From positions 1 through 64,000 of the forward strand of contig NZ_JALIRS010000013.1 in assembly GCF_023337795.1 (NCBI RefSeq): a stretch of 64,000 nucleotides of DNA. Direction: 5' to 3'. Below are positions 53,873-63,334 of this stretch, piece by piece. The position numbers and the translations under genes are program-made. Source of the stretch: Lysinibacillus sp. BPa_S21. GTDB taxonomy: Bacteria; Bacillota; Bacilli; Bacillales_A; Planococcaceae. The notes beneath the pieces were generated by a model. The model had not been told where the DNA came from. It saw only the letters and a list, made by a program, of their open reading frames with translations, and did not search any database. Position 1 is the first letter of the stretch, and each line of letters begins with the position of its first letter.

Positions 53873-55057
53873 ATGACGAAAGAGGTAGTAATAGTAAGTG
53901 CTGTACGTACAGCTATTGGTTCATTCCAAGGAACTTTAAAGGACGTACCAGCGACAACACTAGGGAGTATTGTTATTAAAGAGGCATTAGCACGTGCTGG
54001 TGTAGCAGGTGAACAAGTTGACGAGGTCATTATGGGGAATGTCTTATCAGCTGGACTTGGTCAAAATCCAGCTCGTCAAGCAGCGATTGCAGCAGACTTG
54101 CCACACGAAGTATCGGCATTAACTATTAATAAAGTTTGTGGCTCAGGGCTAAAAGCAGTTCACTTAGCGACACAAGCCATTTTAGCAGGTGATGCAGATA
54201 TTGTCGTTGCAGGTGGCTTTGAAAATATGAGCCAAGCACCGTATGTATTAAAAAATGCACGAGAAGGCTTCCGCATGGGGGATCAAAAAGTAGTCGATAC
54301 AATGATTCATGACGGATTGTGGTGTGCTTTTAATGACTATCATATGGGCGTTACAGCTGAAAATTTATGTGATGTTTATGAGATTTCTCGCGAGGAGCAA
54401 GATGCCTTTGCAGCACGTTCTCAACAGCGTGCAGAAGTGGCAATGGCAGCAGGGAAGTTTAACGAAGAAATCGTAGCAGTGGAAATTCCTCAGCGCAAGG
54501 GCGATTCTATTATATTTGATAAAGATGAATTCCCACGTCAAGGCGTTACAGCTGAGTCGCTATCTAAACTTCGTCCTGCTTTTAAAAAGGATGGCTCCGT
54601 GACAGCAGCAAACGCATCTGGTATTAATGATGGAGCAGCAGCTGTCGTGGTTATGTCGAAAGAAAAAGCGGAAGAGTTAGGGATTCACCCAATGGCATTC
54701 ATTACAGCGAATGCAAGCGCAGGTGTTGACCCAGCTATTATGGGAACAGGCCCAGTAACGGCAGTGAAAAAAGCATTAGCAAAGGCTGATGTGACACTAG
54801 ATAATATAGATTTAATTGAAGCGAATGAAGCTTTTGCAGCTCAATCTATTGCTGTAGATCGCGAATTAGGCTTTAATCATGATAAACTAAATGTGAACGG
54901 GGGAGCAATTGCTCTTGGCCATCCAATTGGTGCAAGTGGAGCACGTATTTTAGTCACGCTTTTACATGAGATGGAAAAGCTTGATGCAAAAACTGGTCTC
55001 GCAACACTATGTATCGGTGGAGGACAAGGTGTGGCAACAGTTGTCAAGCGCCCTTGA
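53873..55057 (+). CDS. Acetyl-CoA C-acetyltransferase (thiolase)
   Basis: A 394-residue thiolase from ATG 53873. The frame is open 52 codons further upstream but with no site. The acyl-accepting Cys is C89 ([11 protein letters not shown]). The active-site set is completed by NEAFAAQ, H350 (GHPIGASGA) and C380 (CIGGGQG). It condenses or cleaves acetoacetyl-CoA. The biological direction (beta-oxidation, ketone-body or mevalonate supply) cannot be told from sequence. yqkE follows at 23 bp. Confidence 0.95.
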   Translation: MTKEVVIVSAVRTAIGSFQGTLKDVPATTLGSIVIKEALARAGVAGEQVDEVIMGNVLSAGLGQNPARQAAIAADLPHEVSALTINKVCGSGLKAVHLATQAILAGDADIVVAGGFENMSQAPYVLKNAREGFRMGDQKVVDTMIHDGLWCAFNDYHMGVTAENLCDVYEISREEQDAFAARSQQRAEVAMAAGKFNEEIVAVEIPQRKGDSIIFDKDEFPRQGVTAESLSKLRPAFKKDGSVTAANASGINDGAAAVVVMSKEKAEELGIHPMAFITANASAGVDPAIMGTGPVTAVKKALAKADVTLDNIDLIEANEAFAAQSIAVDRELGFNHDKLNVNGGAIALGHPIGASGARILVTLLHEMEKLDAKTGLATLCIGGGQGVATVVKRP

Positions 55058-55080
55058 AGTGAATAAGAAGGTGAAATGCA

Positions 55081-55347
55081 ATGGGAAAGAAACGAAAACA
55101 GCAGCAACGAGTAGATAATAGTGTGACATCTAGTCTACCGAAGCAGGAGGCAGTCACATTAGCCGATCAATTAGGCGGTGACGTGCTTGCCAAATTAAAA
55201 GCGGCAAAGCAAGATTTAACGGTGAAAGAGCAAGCTGCAGAAGAAGAACGCCAAGCAAAGCTAGCCTTTGAGCGCAAGCAACGCGAAAAAAACAAATCGT
55301 TTGAAGAACTACTAAACGAATATGGCGATAAAGGCTCAAAATTCTAA
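55081..55347 (+). CDS. yqkE: YqkE-family (DUF3886) small protein
   Basis: An 88-residue, highly charged protein. It has a basic N-terminus (GKKRKQQQR) and a long predicted coiled coil (EQAAEEERQAKLAFERKQREKNKSFEELL). It has the DUF3886/YqkE look and location. Function unknown. Probably co-transcribed with the thiolase, with a terminator 6 bp after the stop. Confidence 0.85.
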   Translation: MGKKRKQQQRVDNSVTSSLPKQEAVTLADQLGGDVLAKLKAAKQDLTVKEQAAEEERQAKLAFERKQREKNKSFEELLNEYGDKGSKF

Positions 55348-55352
55348 AAGAG

Positions 55353-55388
55353 AAACAGTGGATCCAAATGCGGATTCACTGTTTTTTG
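55353..55388 (+). terminator. Terminator after yqkE
   Basis: AAACAGTGGATCC pairs with GGATTCACTGTTT (one mismatch), then T's. Confidence 0.82.
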
Positions 55389-55404
55389 TTTTATCGGATT
55401 TTAA

Positions 55405-55716
55405 TTAGATAAATTCGATAGTATTAAAAAATAGCCTTTCTAGTAGTTCTGTTTTGGTAACAGATTGAATCATTGCGTTTAAATAAATTTCTTTAACACC
55501 TTTAGAAAGTGTATATGCTTGCACAAAAATACGAATAGTTCGCTCGTTTCCCTCTCGAAAAGGATGAAACATATTCAATTCGGATTTGTAAAATGCTAAT
55601 CTATTCGCAGCTTGATGAATGGTAGTCCAGGCCGGTTCATTATTTAAATGATAAAACACTTCATCGGTATAGGGATTAATAAATTGAAATTGACAAAACC
55701 TAGTAGAGTCTTTCAT
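55405..55716 (-). pseudogene. Truncated Fic-domain protein remnant
   Basis: A 103-codon frame containing HPFREGNERTIRIFVQ, which is the Fic AMPylation motif HxFx(D/E)GN(G/K)R with Glu in place of the last Gly. The Fic helices before and after are partly recognisable, but the N-terminal portion is missing. The frame continues upstream (LNHLKPRDCPQ) to a stop with no start codon or ribosome site, so this is probably a decayed toxin-type gene. On the other strand, 55744-55842 encodes another orphan C-terminal-looking frame. Confidence 0.6.
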
Positions 55717-55857
55717 TAATTGTGGGCAGTCACGGGGTTTAAGATGATTCAGGTACTACCAGTGAAGGATTTGCTCGAAAAGCTAGTAGAAGAAGCGAAT
55801 TTGTAAAGTATGAACACAAATCACAATATATTGTAAGTTAAAAGTCATTTAAAAAGA

Positions 55858-55922
55858 AGGCTGTTTTCTCAAAGATTATTGCTGTATTTTCAAGAGAGCA
55901 ACAATCTATAAGAAAACAGCCT
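55858..55922. repeat. 65-nt imperfect inverted repeat
   Basis: AGGCTGTTTTCT pairs with AGAAAACAGCCT at the outer ends, with AGATT/AATCT and TTGCT/AGCAA pairs nested inside. No T run follows on the plus strand. On the minus strand the sequence after it is T-rich. It is either a minus-strand terminator for a lost gene or a miniature element. Confidence 0.55.
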
Positions 55923-55998
55923 AAATAAAAAACAGGAGACGTTGCCAATACATATATCTCTTAATAGTTTTAGATAAATCTAAGATAGGAGAGAAAAA

Positions 55999-56502
55999 AT
56001 GATTGAATTAAGCACTAATAGATTAAAACTAATCCCATTAAACGCAAAGAATTTAGATTTACTAATTCATGAAGAAAAGACATTTGAAATAGAGTTGCCA
56101 TTAAGTAGTAAAGAAATCTTTCTTGATGAAGAACTTAGACAAGCTTTGAAGTTTAGACGATCGAAAGTATTAGAGAATGAGGAAAATTATATTTGGTACA
56201 CGAATTGGATAATCGTATCGAAAGAAGAAAACTGTATCGTTGGTGGCATTATGTTAAAAGGTCTACCAAATGAACAGGGAGAAGTCGTGATCGGATATTA
56301 TACATTTTCGCAATATCAGGGAAAAGGATACATGACGGAAACTGTTAGGATGATGAAAGATTGGTTACTACGTCAATCAAATGTTAAGTATGTGGTTGCT
56401 GACACTGAAAAAAGTAATATCTCCTCACATAAAGTCTTACAAAAAGCAGGGGCAATGTTATATTCAGAATCTGAAGAACTATTTTTTTGGAGATTCGTTT
56501 GA
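55999..56502 (+). CDS. GNAT acetyltransferase
   Basis: A 167-residue enzyme. STNRLKLIPLNAKNLDLLI at the start and YYTFSQYQGKGYMTETVRMMKDWLL (acetyl-CoA binding, Q-x-x-G-x-G/M-like) in the third quarter fit RimJ-type acetyltransferases. SNISSHKVLQKAGAM closes the fold. AGGAGAG precedes the ATG. Acceptor unknown. It shares a terminator zone with the convergent VanZ gene. Confidence 0.85.
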   Translation: MIELSTNRLKLIPLNAKNLDLLIHEEKTFEIELPLSSKEIFLDEELRQALKFRRSKVLENEENYIWYTNWIIVSKEENCIVGGIMLKGLPNEQGEVVIGYYTFSQYQGKGYMTETVRMMKDWLLRQSNVKYVVADTEKSNISSHKVLQKAGAMLYSESEELFFWRFV

Positions 56503-56510
56503 CATCAAAT

Positions 56511-56547
56511 AAAAGACAAAGGGTTAAAGCGCCCTTTGCCTTTTAAA
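56511..56547. terminator. Bidirectional terminator between GNAT and VanZ genes
   Basis: AAAAGACAAAGGG pairs with CCCTTTGCCTTTT over a short loop. It overlaps the 3' end of the VanZ gene. Confidence 0.75.
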
Positions 56548-56994
56548 AATCTTCCTCACCAACACGACAATCCCAACAAAAACAATGGCACCAGCTGTAT
56601 CCACCATAACATCCTGTCCGCTCATTGTGCGTCCTGGTGTAAAGCTTTGGCGAAACTCATCAAGCATTGCTATAAGAGCTGTCCCGGCAATAGCGACAAC
56701 TGCGGCGAACCGACGTTTACCCCATGCGAAGTAAATGCCGAGTGCGATGCAGCCGAATCCAGCGAAATGCGTGAATTTGCGAATTAAAAATTCTACAAAC
56801 TTAAAGTAACCCCGTTCTTCTACAGAAACAACTGTGTCCCAATAAGGAATTTTTAAAACCGATAATTGCTTTTCAAATGGTTTATTTGCTAATATTTGCT
56901 CCAATTCAGGAATAATAGACTGTTGTTCATAGGTCATACTAGAGGATATGACAAGTACTACTAAAAACACTAGTAAGATAAGCCATTTTTTCAT
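56524..56994 (-). CDS. VanZ-family membrane protein
   Basis: A 156-residue protein with four spans. The VanZ core is RKFTHFAGFGCIALGIYFAW...LIAMLDEFRQSFTPGRTMSGQDVMVDTAGAIVF. VanZ homologues give low-level teicoplanin tolerance in enterococci. The role in bacilli is unclear. It overlaps yqkF by 4 bp and is translated after it. Confidence 0.9.
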   Translation of the reverse strand: MKKWLILLVFLVVLVISSSMTYEQQSIIPELEQILANKPFEKQLSVLKIPYWDTVVSVEERGYFKFVEFLIRKFTHFAGFGCIALGIYFAWGKRRFAAVVAIAGTALIAMLDEFRQSFTPGRTMSGQDVMVDTAGAIVFVGIVVLVRKIFKRQRAL

Positions 56995-57890
56995 CGGTGA
57001 TCCATATATTGTTCGGCTTTTGTTAGCTCTTTTGCTGCTTTAAAATCTGTTATCAAATTCATTTTTTCATAGGCGGCAAGTGTTTGCGCCAGCTGTTCTT
57101 GTGAGCTAGCCCCAATCACGGTTGAAGCGATAGCAGGTTCCTTTAGATTAAAGGCGATAGCTAGTGCATGTAAATCGTCAAAATGTGAGGATAAGCCTGT
57201 TAATACTACTGTTAATTCGTCCGCTGTATAGGTGTTAAAGCCGTTGACACGTTGTAAACGTTCTTTCCAGCTATTTGTTAGTAAACCTTTTGCAACAGTC
57301 CCACGTGTTACGACGGAAGCACCTTCACTTGCAATAAAGTCTAACCATTCCTCTGGGCGACGATCTAAAGCGCTATATTGCATCATGACACTTTTGGCAG
57401 AGCTTGCGGGTAAAAAACGCTTTAGTACATTTGGTCGAATCGAGGAAATACCATATTCTCGAATCAATCCATCTTTTTTCAAATTTTCAAAAGTGTCGAT
57501 AATGCCATCCCAATCGTCTTCTATCGTCCCACCATGTAACTGATAAACATCAATATAGTCAGTACCTAGTCGTTTCAAGCTAGCGTGTAGAGCTTCCTTT
57601 ATATAAGAAGGGGATGCATCCCAATGCCAACCGTCTACACCTTCTGTCCAACGATTACCAACTTTTGTAGCAACTAGAACATCCTGACGACGTTTCCCTA
57701 AAATAGCGCCAATCATTTCTTCATTGGCCCCAAAATCATATAAATCGGCTGTATCGATATAATTAATGCCAGCATCTAGCGCCATATCGACGATTGCAGC
57801 AGCCTTTTTCTTATCTGTCGAAAGAGACATGCCCCCTAAACTAATTTCTGAAATGAACAATTCACTTGAGCCAAGCTGTCTTTTTTTCAT
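56991..57890 (-). CDS. yqkF: Aldo/keto reductase YqkF
   Basis: A 299-residue NADP-dependent oxidoreductase. Catalytic Asp/Tyr are in NYIDTADLYDFGANEE, the Lys in DVLVATKVGNRW, and the His in DVYQLHGG. The C-terminal cofactor region is ASTVIGASSQEQL. ATG 57890 has GAAGGAGGG upstream. The frame runs 39 codons further back without a site. Divergent from nudF, as I recall the yqkF-yqkG area of B. subtilis. Substrate unknown. Confidence 0.92.
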   Translation of the reverse strand: MKKRQLGSSELFISEISLGGMSLSTDKKKAAAIVDMALDAGINYIDTADLYDFGANEEMIGAILGKRRQDVLVATKVGNRWTEGVDGWHWDASPSYIKEALHASLKRLGTDYIDVYQLHGGTIEDDWDGIIDTFENLKKDGLIREYGISSIRPNVLKRFLPASSAKSVMMQYSALDRRPEEWLDFIASEGASVVTRGTVAKGLLTNSWKERLQRVNGFNTYTADELTVVLTGLSSHFDDLHALAIAFNLKEPAIASTVIGASSQEQLAQTLAAYEKMNLITDFKAAKELTKAEQYMDHR

Positions 57891-57966
57891 GCTAATGCCC
57901 TCCTTCGATTTCTCTACTTGTAATGGTACAATGAACATATCTGAAGAACAAGCGAGGTTATAGTCA

Positions 57967-58503
57967 ATGAAAAAGTTTGAAGAAAAAACGATAAAGACTA
58001 CACCCATTTATGACGGGAAAATTGTAAAACTACAAATTGATGATGTCACTTTACCAAATGGTAATGTTGCAAAAAGGGAGATTATTAAGCATCCAGGCGC
58101 AGTTGCGGTTATAGCTGTTACAGATGAAGGCAAATTAGTATTAGTGGAGCAATATCGCAAAGCTTTAGAACGTTCAATTATTGAAATTCCAGCTGGTAAG
58201 CTTGAACCAGGGGAGGAACCTATTGTAACCGCGCGCCGTGAATTAGAGGAAGAAACAGGTTACGGAGCACAGAGCTTAACTTATTTACAAGCGTTTGCAA
58301 CATCCCCAGGCTTCGCAGATGAAATCATCCATCTATTTGTAGCTAAAGATTTATATAAAATTGACAATAAGGCAGATCTAGATGAGGATGAATTTGTCGA
58401 ATTAATAGAAGTTTCGTTGGAAGAGGCGGGGCAAATGGTGGCAGATGAGCGTATATACGACGCCAAGACAGCGTTTGCAGTACTTTGGCTTGCAACACAA
58501 TAA
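57967..58503 (+). CDS. nudF: ADP-ribose pyrophosphatase NudF
   Basis: A 178-residue Nudix hydrolase. The Nudix box GKLEPGEEPIVTARRELEEETGYG fits Gx5Ex7REUxEExGU exactly. The EQYRKALERSIIEIPAG segment before it is typical of ADP-ribose pyrophosphatases, which split ADP-ribose to AMP and ribose 5-phosphate. The ribosome site is in gcgaggttatagtc. The next gene follows after 73 bp. Confidence 0.95.
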   Translation: MKKFEEKTIKTTPIYDGKIVKLQIDDVTLPNGNVAKREIIKHPGAVAVIAVTDEGKLVLVEQYRKALERSIIEIPAGKLEPGEEPIVTARRELEEETGYGAQSLTYLQAFATSPGFADEIIHLFVAKDLYKIDNKADLDEDEFVELIEVSLEEAGQMVADERIYDAKTAFAVLWLATQ

Positions 58504-58576
58504 GATCATAATCTTTAGCATAATAGAAGCGGACGAGCATAAGCTGTACAAACCTTGATAGAAAAGGAGCATGTTT

Positions 58577-59089
58577 ATGTCTCGTACGGTGTCTATATTT
58601 TATCACGCTTCCATTATTGCTATGAGTTTCGTTTGCGGCGTTATCTTATTTCATATTATTGGTGGGCCGAAAGCAGAGCCTTTTATTTCATTTATAGAGC
58701 CTCGTTTAACAAATGGGGACAGGCATTCTCTGTTTCGTTTAGTGTTACCTGTTGCTGTTTCAATCGCTCTCGTAATATTGCTTGCAACACATAATGTCCT
58801 AAAGGTTCTAGTGCGTGTTACAGTGGCAATGCGTGCAACCTTTTTTGGCTTTAGCTCGGTTTTTTTATTACAAAAGCTTGAGGCGTTCTGGGTTTATACG
58901 ATTTGGTGGTTTCCATTTCAGCTTATCTATTGTATATTGTTGCTAAACCTATGCAATTTACTTGTGCCAGCATGGTCAAAGCGAAAAATCGGAAAAATGA
59001 TAAATGGTCGGACAATTTTGTTGAATTTTATCGGATTTTTCATCATAATAGTGGCTGAGTTTATTGTTATTTCTTATATTTTAAATTGA
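58577..59089 (+). CDS. Membrane protein in the spoIIM position (possible divergent SpoIIM)
   Basis: A 170-residue protein with about five spans from ATG 58577, 7 nt after AAAGGAG. An ATG two codons earlier is too close to the site. In B. subtilis spoIIM lies between nudF and fur. Here this gene takes that place. Span spacing and the RATFFGFSSVFLLQKL...WWFPFQLIYCILLLNLCN region loosely recall SpoIIM, a subunit of the engulfment peptidoglycan hydrolase complex. No motif proves it. Confidence 0.6.
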   Translation: MSRTVSIFYHASIIAMSFVCGVILFHIIGGPKAEPFISFIEPRLTNGDRHSLFRLVLPVAVSIALVILLATHNVLKVLVRVTVAMRATFFGFSSVFLLQKLEAFWVYTIWWFPFQLIYCILLLNLCNLLVPAWSKRKIGKMINGRTILLNFIGFFIIIVAEFIVISYILN

Positions 59090-59152
59090 TAACTACAGAA
59101 ATTTAGCATTAGGTAAAAATATACAAAAGCATATTCGAAATCTATTCACTAT

Positions 59153-59183
59153 CTTGTAATAGGATTTACTCCTTTGGTATAAT
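59153..59183 (+). promoter_or_regulatory. Promoter of fur
   Basis: TTGTAA and TATAAT with an 18-bp spacer, 25 bp before the ATG. Confidence 0.55.
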
Positions 59184-59207
59184 GGAAAGAGTTTAGGGGG
59201 GCGTCAC

Positions 59208-59672
59208 ATGGAGAGCCGAATTGATCGTATAAAAAAACAGTTGCATAGTGCTAGTTATAAGCTGACGCCGCAGCGAGAAGCAACAGTTGCTGTACTGCTG
59301 GAGCACGAGGAAGACCACCTAAGTGCAGAAGATGTTTACCTTTTAGTAAAAGAAAAGGCACCTGAAATTGGTCTTGCTACTGTCTATAGAACGTTAGAAT
59401 TACTAACTGAGCTCAAAATTGTCGACAAAATCAACTTTGGCGATGGCGTTTCGCGCTATGATCTACGCCAAGAGGGAGCTGCGCATTTCCACCATCATCT
59501 AGTTTGTATCGAATGTGGTGCGGTTGATGAAATTCAAGAAGATTTACTTGAAGATGTGGAAGCCGTTGTTGAAAAACGTTGGAACTTTATCATAAAAGAT
59601 CACCGACTAACATTCCACGGTATTTGCTGGCGCTGTCATGATAAAAACGACGAATCGAATGAAGAAAAATAA
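59208..59672 (+). CDS. fur: Ferric uptake regulator Fur-family protein
   Basis: A 154-residue metalloregulator. The winged helix (about 15-85) has LTPQREATVAVL and GLATVYRTLELL. The metal part has HFHHHLVCIECG and CWRC, giving the two CxxC pairs of the structural zinc site. Its place between nudF/spoIIM-position and xerD is that of B. subtilis fur, so Fur is preferred over PerR or Zur. It represses iron-uptake genes with Fe2+. A Fur-box-like site lies at 26908. Confidence 0.93.
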   Translation: MESRIDRIKKQLHSASYKLTPQREATVAVLLEHEEDHLSAEDVYLLVKEKAPEIGLATVYRTLELLTELKIVDKINFGDGVSRYDLRQEGAAHFHHHLVCIECGAVDEIQEDLLEDVEAVVEKRWNFIIKDHRLTFHGICWRCHDKNDESNEEK

Positions 59673-59674
59673 CA

Positions 59675-59716
59675 AGAAGCTGTCTGTTTTAATCTTTTGA
59701 TTAATCGGGCAGTTTT
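59675..59716 (+). terminator. Terminator after fur
   Basis: An imperfect stem from aagctgtctg and gggcagtttt with an inner AATC/GATT pair, followed by T's. Confidence 0.65.
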
Positions 59717-59815
59717 TTGTTTTATATGAAATTAGCAATGTAGAATAGGGGACCGTTTTAGCACAATTCAAATTGCCGTGCTAAAATAGAGAATAATTGA
59801 CAGTAAGGGGGCGTT

Positions 59816-60721
59816 ATGATGAATGAATTCCAATATGCCATAGAGGATTATATCCATTTTATCCAAGTTGAACGACAATTATCCGATAATACATTAGCAT
59901 CCTATCGCCGAGACTTAGAAAATTACGTGAATTTTTTGCGGGAAGTAGAGGGAATGTCTGATTTTCGAAGAGTGGATAGGACGACCATTTTACGCCATTT
60001 AGAGCAGCTGCGAATGCAAGGAAAGACAAGTCGTACTGTGGCTCGACACATCTCCTCCATTCGTAGTTTCCATCAATTTCTACTACGGGAAAAACGAGCT
60101 GAAACAGATCCGACTGTCCATTTAGAAATGCCGACCATTGAGCAAAAGCTACCAAATGTACTCTCTATCGAGGAAATAGAAGCTTTATTAGCGGCACCAA
60201 ATCGCAGCAAACCACAAGGTATCCGCGATGTAGCGATGCTAGAGCTGTTATATGGGTCAGGAATGCGCATTAGTGAGCTGATTGCATTGGATTTAGCGGA
60301 TATTCACTTGACGATGGGCTTTGTCCGCGTCTTTGGTAAGGGAGGCAAGGAGCGTATCATTCCACTTGGAAAAAGTGCCCTTTTTGCATTAAGTACTTAT
60401 TTAGATGGCGCACGAAGTCAATTACAAGGGAAATCTCCCAAAACAGAAGCTTTTTTTATCAATCAACGAGGAAAACGTTTAACAAGGCAAGGTTGTTGGA
60501 AATTAATGAAGGAGCACGCCTTAAAAGCGGGCATCCAACATGAATTAACGCCACATACATTACGTCATTCTTTTGCAACACATTTAGTGGAAAACGGTGC
60601 GGATTTGCGAGCAGTACAAGAGATGCTAGGGCATGCCGATATTTCTACAACACAAATTTATACACATATTAGTAAATCCCGACTATCAGAGGTTTATAAG
60701 CAATTTCATCCACGCGCTTGA
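59816..60721 (+). CDS. xerD: Tyrosine recombinase XerD
   Basis: A 301-residue site-specific recombinase that with XerC resolves chromosome dimers at dif near the terminus. The catalytic set is R151 (GSGMRISEL), K175, H247 and R250 (HTLRHSFATHL), H273 (LGHADISTT) and nucleophile Y282. The N-terminal SAM-like domain is intact. Gene order fur-xerD-deoB identifies it as XerD rather than CodV/XerC. No dif site was seen here. Confidence 0.95.
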   Translation: MMNEFQYAIEDYIHFIQVERQLSDNTLASYRRDLENYVNFLREVEGMSDFRRVDRTTILRHLEQLRMQGKTSRTVARHISSIRSFHQFLLREKRAETDPTVHLEMPTIEQKLPNVLSIEEIEALLAAPNRSKPQGIRDVAMLELLYGSGMRISELIALDLADIHLTMGFVRVFGKGGKERIIPLGKSALFALSTYLDGARSQLQGKSPKTEAFFINQRGKRLTRQGCWKLMKEHALKAGIQHELTPHTLRHSFATHLVENGADLRAVQEMLGHADISTTQIYTHISKSRLSEVYKQFHPRA

Positions 60722-60805
60722 AAATTATTAGTTAGTCGGATGTCTGACCTTTATTTTTCGCTGTTTTTTGGTAAAATAGAGACAAGAGAGTAGGAGGCAA
60801 AATGA

Positions 60806-61987
60806 ATGAATAAACCATTTGAAAAAATCCATGTAGTAGTATTGGACTCGGTTGGAATTGGTGAAGCTCCAGACGCAGCAAATTTTGGAGATGTGGGTTC
60901 ACATACTCTAGGACATATCGCTGAAAAAATGAATGGGCTTACAATGCCACATATGGAGTCTTTCGGCTTAGCAAACATTGAACCATTACAAGGTATGCAG
61001 GCTACTGACAAACCAAAGGCATACTACGGAAAAATGCAAGAAGCATCTGTTGGGAAAGATACGATGACAGGGCATTGGGAAATTATGGGTTTGAATATCG
61101 ATAAACCGTTTAAGGTGTACCCTGAGGGATTCCCAGCTGAGCTTATTGCAGAATTGGAAAAACGTACAGGCCGCAAAGTACTTTGCAATAAACCTGCAAG
61201 TGGCACACAAGTAATCGAAGACTTCGGCAAGGAGCATATGGAGACAGGAGCGATTATTGTCTATACATCTGCTGATCCTGTTTTGCAAATTGCTGCCCAT
61301 GAAGAAATTATTCCATTAGAGGAATTATATAAAATTTGTGAAATTGCTCGTGAGCTAACATTACAGCCAGAATATTTAGTTGGCCGTGTTATTGCTCGTC
61401 CATTTATCGGTACACCAGGAAACTTCACGCGTACATCTAATCGTCATGACTATGCGTTAAAGCCGTTTGGTCGTACAACGATGAATGTCTTAAAGGATGC
61501 AGGGTTAGATGTTATCGCAATCGGAAAAATCTCAGATATTTTCAACGGTGAAGGCGTTACTGATGCTGTACGTACAAAAAATAATACAGATGGTATGGAT
61601 AAGTTTGCAGAGGTAGTGCGCCGTGATTTCCATGGTATTAGTTTCTTAAACTTAGTGGACTTTGATGCGAATTTTGGACATCGTCGTGACCCAATAGGTT
61701 ATGGCAACGCACTTCAAGAATTTGATGCACGTTTACCAGAAATTACTGAAGCGATGACAGAGGATGATTTACTAATCATTACGGCAGACCACGGGAATGA
61801 TCCAACATTCCCAGGGACAGATCATACGCGTGAATATGTACCGTTAATTATCTATTCACCACGCTTTAACGGTGGTAGTGAACTAGCACTACGTGAAACG
61901 TTTGCAGATATTGCAGCAACAGTAGCTGAAAACTTCAAAGTAGAAGCACCAGCGTTTGGCAAAAGCTTCTTAAATGATCTGAAGTAA
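60806..61987 (+). CDS. deoB: Phosphopentomutase
   Basis: A 393-residue metalloenzyme of the alkaline phosphatase superfamily that interconverts (deoxy)ribose 1- and 5-phosphate in nucleoside breakdown. Metal/active-site motifs are [24 protein letters not shown] with the phosphorylated Thr, and [30 protein letters not shown] precedes the ATG. It is first in a two-gene operon with pdp. Confidence 0.98.
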   Translation: MNKPFEKIHVVVLDSVGIGEAPDAANFGDVGSHTLGHIAEKMNGLTMPHMESFGLANIEPLQGMQATDKPKAYYGKMQEASVGKDTMTGHWEIMGLNIDKPFKVYPEGFPAELIAELEKRTGRKVLCNKPASGTQVIEDFGKEHMETGAIIVYTSADPVLQIAAHEEIIPLEELYKICEIARELTLQPEYLVGRVIARPFIGTPGNFTRTSNRHDYALKPFGRTTMNVLKDAGLDVIAIGKISDIFNGEGVTDAVRTKNNTDGMDKFAEVVRRDFHGISFLNLVDFDANFGHRRDPIGYGNALQEFDARLPEITEAMTEDDLLIITADHGNDPTFPGTDHTREYVPLIIYSPRFNGGSELALRETFADIAATVAENFKVEAPAFGKSFLNDLK

Positions 61988-62001
61988 GGGGGATTATCGA
62001 T

Positions 62002-63252
62002 ATGAATATGGCGCAGCTATTTGAAAAGAAGAAACAAGGCAAGGAGCTATCACAGGCTGAAATTCAGTATTTTGTAGAGGGTTATACGACTGGTACAATT
62101 CCTGATTATCAAGCAAGCTCACTACTGATGGCAATCCGTTTATTGGGTATGACATATGATGAAACATTTTATTTAACAAAGGCAATGATTGAATCTGGAG
62201 ATGTCATTGATTTATCATCTATTGAAGGTTTTAAAATTGATAAACACTCAACAGGCGGTGTAGGAGATAAAGTGACACTAATCGTCACGCCTATCATTGC
62301 TGCACTAGATATTCCGGTAGCGAAGTTTAGTGGTAAAGGTCTAGGTATTACAGGTGGTACAATCGATAAATTAGAATCCATTCGTGGCTTAAAAACAGAG
62401 CTTTCATCACAAGAATTTATCGACAATGTCAATAAACATAAAATTGCAGTGGCTGGTCAAACAGGCAATCTTGTACCAGCTGACAAAAAATTATATGCGT
62501 TACGAGATGTGACGGGTACTGTCGATTCTACCCCACTAATTGCCGCATCTATTATGAGTAAGAAAATTGCAAGTGGTGCTGACGGCATTGTACTTGATGT
62601 CAAATGTGGCTCAGGTGCATTTATGAAAACAGAAGAAGAAGCGCAGGTTTTAGCTGAAACGATGACTGCTATCGGTGAAAAGCTGGGGCGTAAAGTAGTC
62701 GCTCATATTAGTGACATGGACAATCCACTTGGAAAAATGATTGGCAATAAGCTTGAAGTAGTGGAAGCGTTTGCTTTATTAAGCGGTCGTATGGATGAAA
62801 CACATGAGGATCTACTGGAGGAATGTATTATTATTTCTTCTTTAATGTACCAAGTGGCAGCAGGCGTAAATGAGGCGGAAGCAACAGCAGCTGTGAAACG
62901 AGTATTAGAGGATGGTTCAGCCGCTACAAAATTCGAGGAATTTATCGTAGCACAAGGTGGCGATTTAGCTGATATCGTGCAAAAAGACACAGCTAACAAA
63001 GTAGCTGTCAAAGCACCTACTGAAGGGACTGTAGGGACGATTAATGCACTATTAATCGGAGAAGCTAGCGTTGGTCTTGGCGCAGGTCGATTAACAAAAG
63101 AATCAGCGCTTGATTACGATGCTGGTATTCAATTAATCGCTAAAAAAGGTGACCATGTTCGCGCTGGCGAGACGATTGCTTATCTATATTCAAATCGTCA
63201 AATCGATGAGGAAACCATCGAAAAAGTACTAAAAGCTTATACAATTGCATAA
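62002..63252 (+). CDS. pdp: Pyrimidine-nucleoside phosphorylase
   Basis: Phosphorolyses uridine and thymidine, feeding sugar phosphates to DeoB. It has 416 residues, slightly shorter than the about 433 that I recall for B. subtilis Pdp, the difference being at the C-terminus. Motifs: KHSTGGVGDKVTL, KFSGKGLGITGGTIDKLES (phosphate loop region), and DVKCGSGAFMK. AAGGGGG lies 8-9 nt before the ATG and 14 bp separate it from deoB. The purine phosphorylase gene pupG that lies between them in B. subtilis is absent. Confidence 0.96.
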   Translation: MNMAQLFEKKKQGKELSQAEIQYFVEGYTTGTIPDYQASSLLMAIRLLGMTYDETFYLTKAMIESGDVIDLSSIEGFKIDKHSTGGVGDKVTLIVTPIIAALDIPVAKFSGKGLGITGGTIDKLESIRGLKTELSSQEFIDNVNKHKIAVAGQTGNLVPADKKLYALRDVTGTVDSTPLIAASIMSKKIASGADGIVLDVKCGSGAFMKTEEEAQVLAETMTAIGEKLGRKVVAHISDMDNPLGKMIGNKLEVVEAFALLSGRMDETHEDLLEECIIISSLMYQVAAGVNEAEATAAVKRVLEDGSAATKFEEFIVAQGGDLADIVQKDTANKVAVKAPTEGTVGTINALLIGEASVGLGAGRLTKESALDYDAGIQLIAKKGDHVRAGETIAYLYSNRQIDEETIEKVLKAYTIA

Positions 63253-63263
63253 ATGATGAATGG

Positions 63264-63304
63264 AAGCGAGAACTCTCTTTAAAGGGGGCTCTCGCTTTTT
63301 TGTG
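63264..63304 (+). terminator. Terminator after pdp
   Basis: AAGCGAGA pairs with TCTCGCTT, followed by a T run. Confidence 0.82.
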
Positions 63305-63334
63305 TTCTAAAAAAACGTAGAGTTAAAGCGGGGG

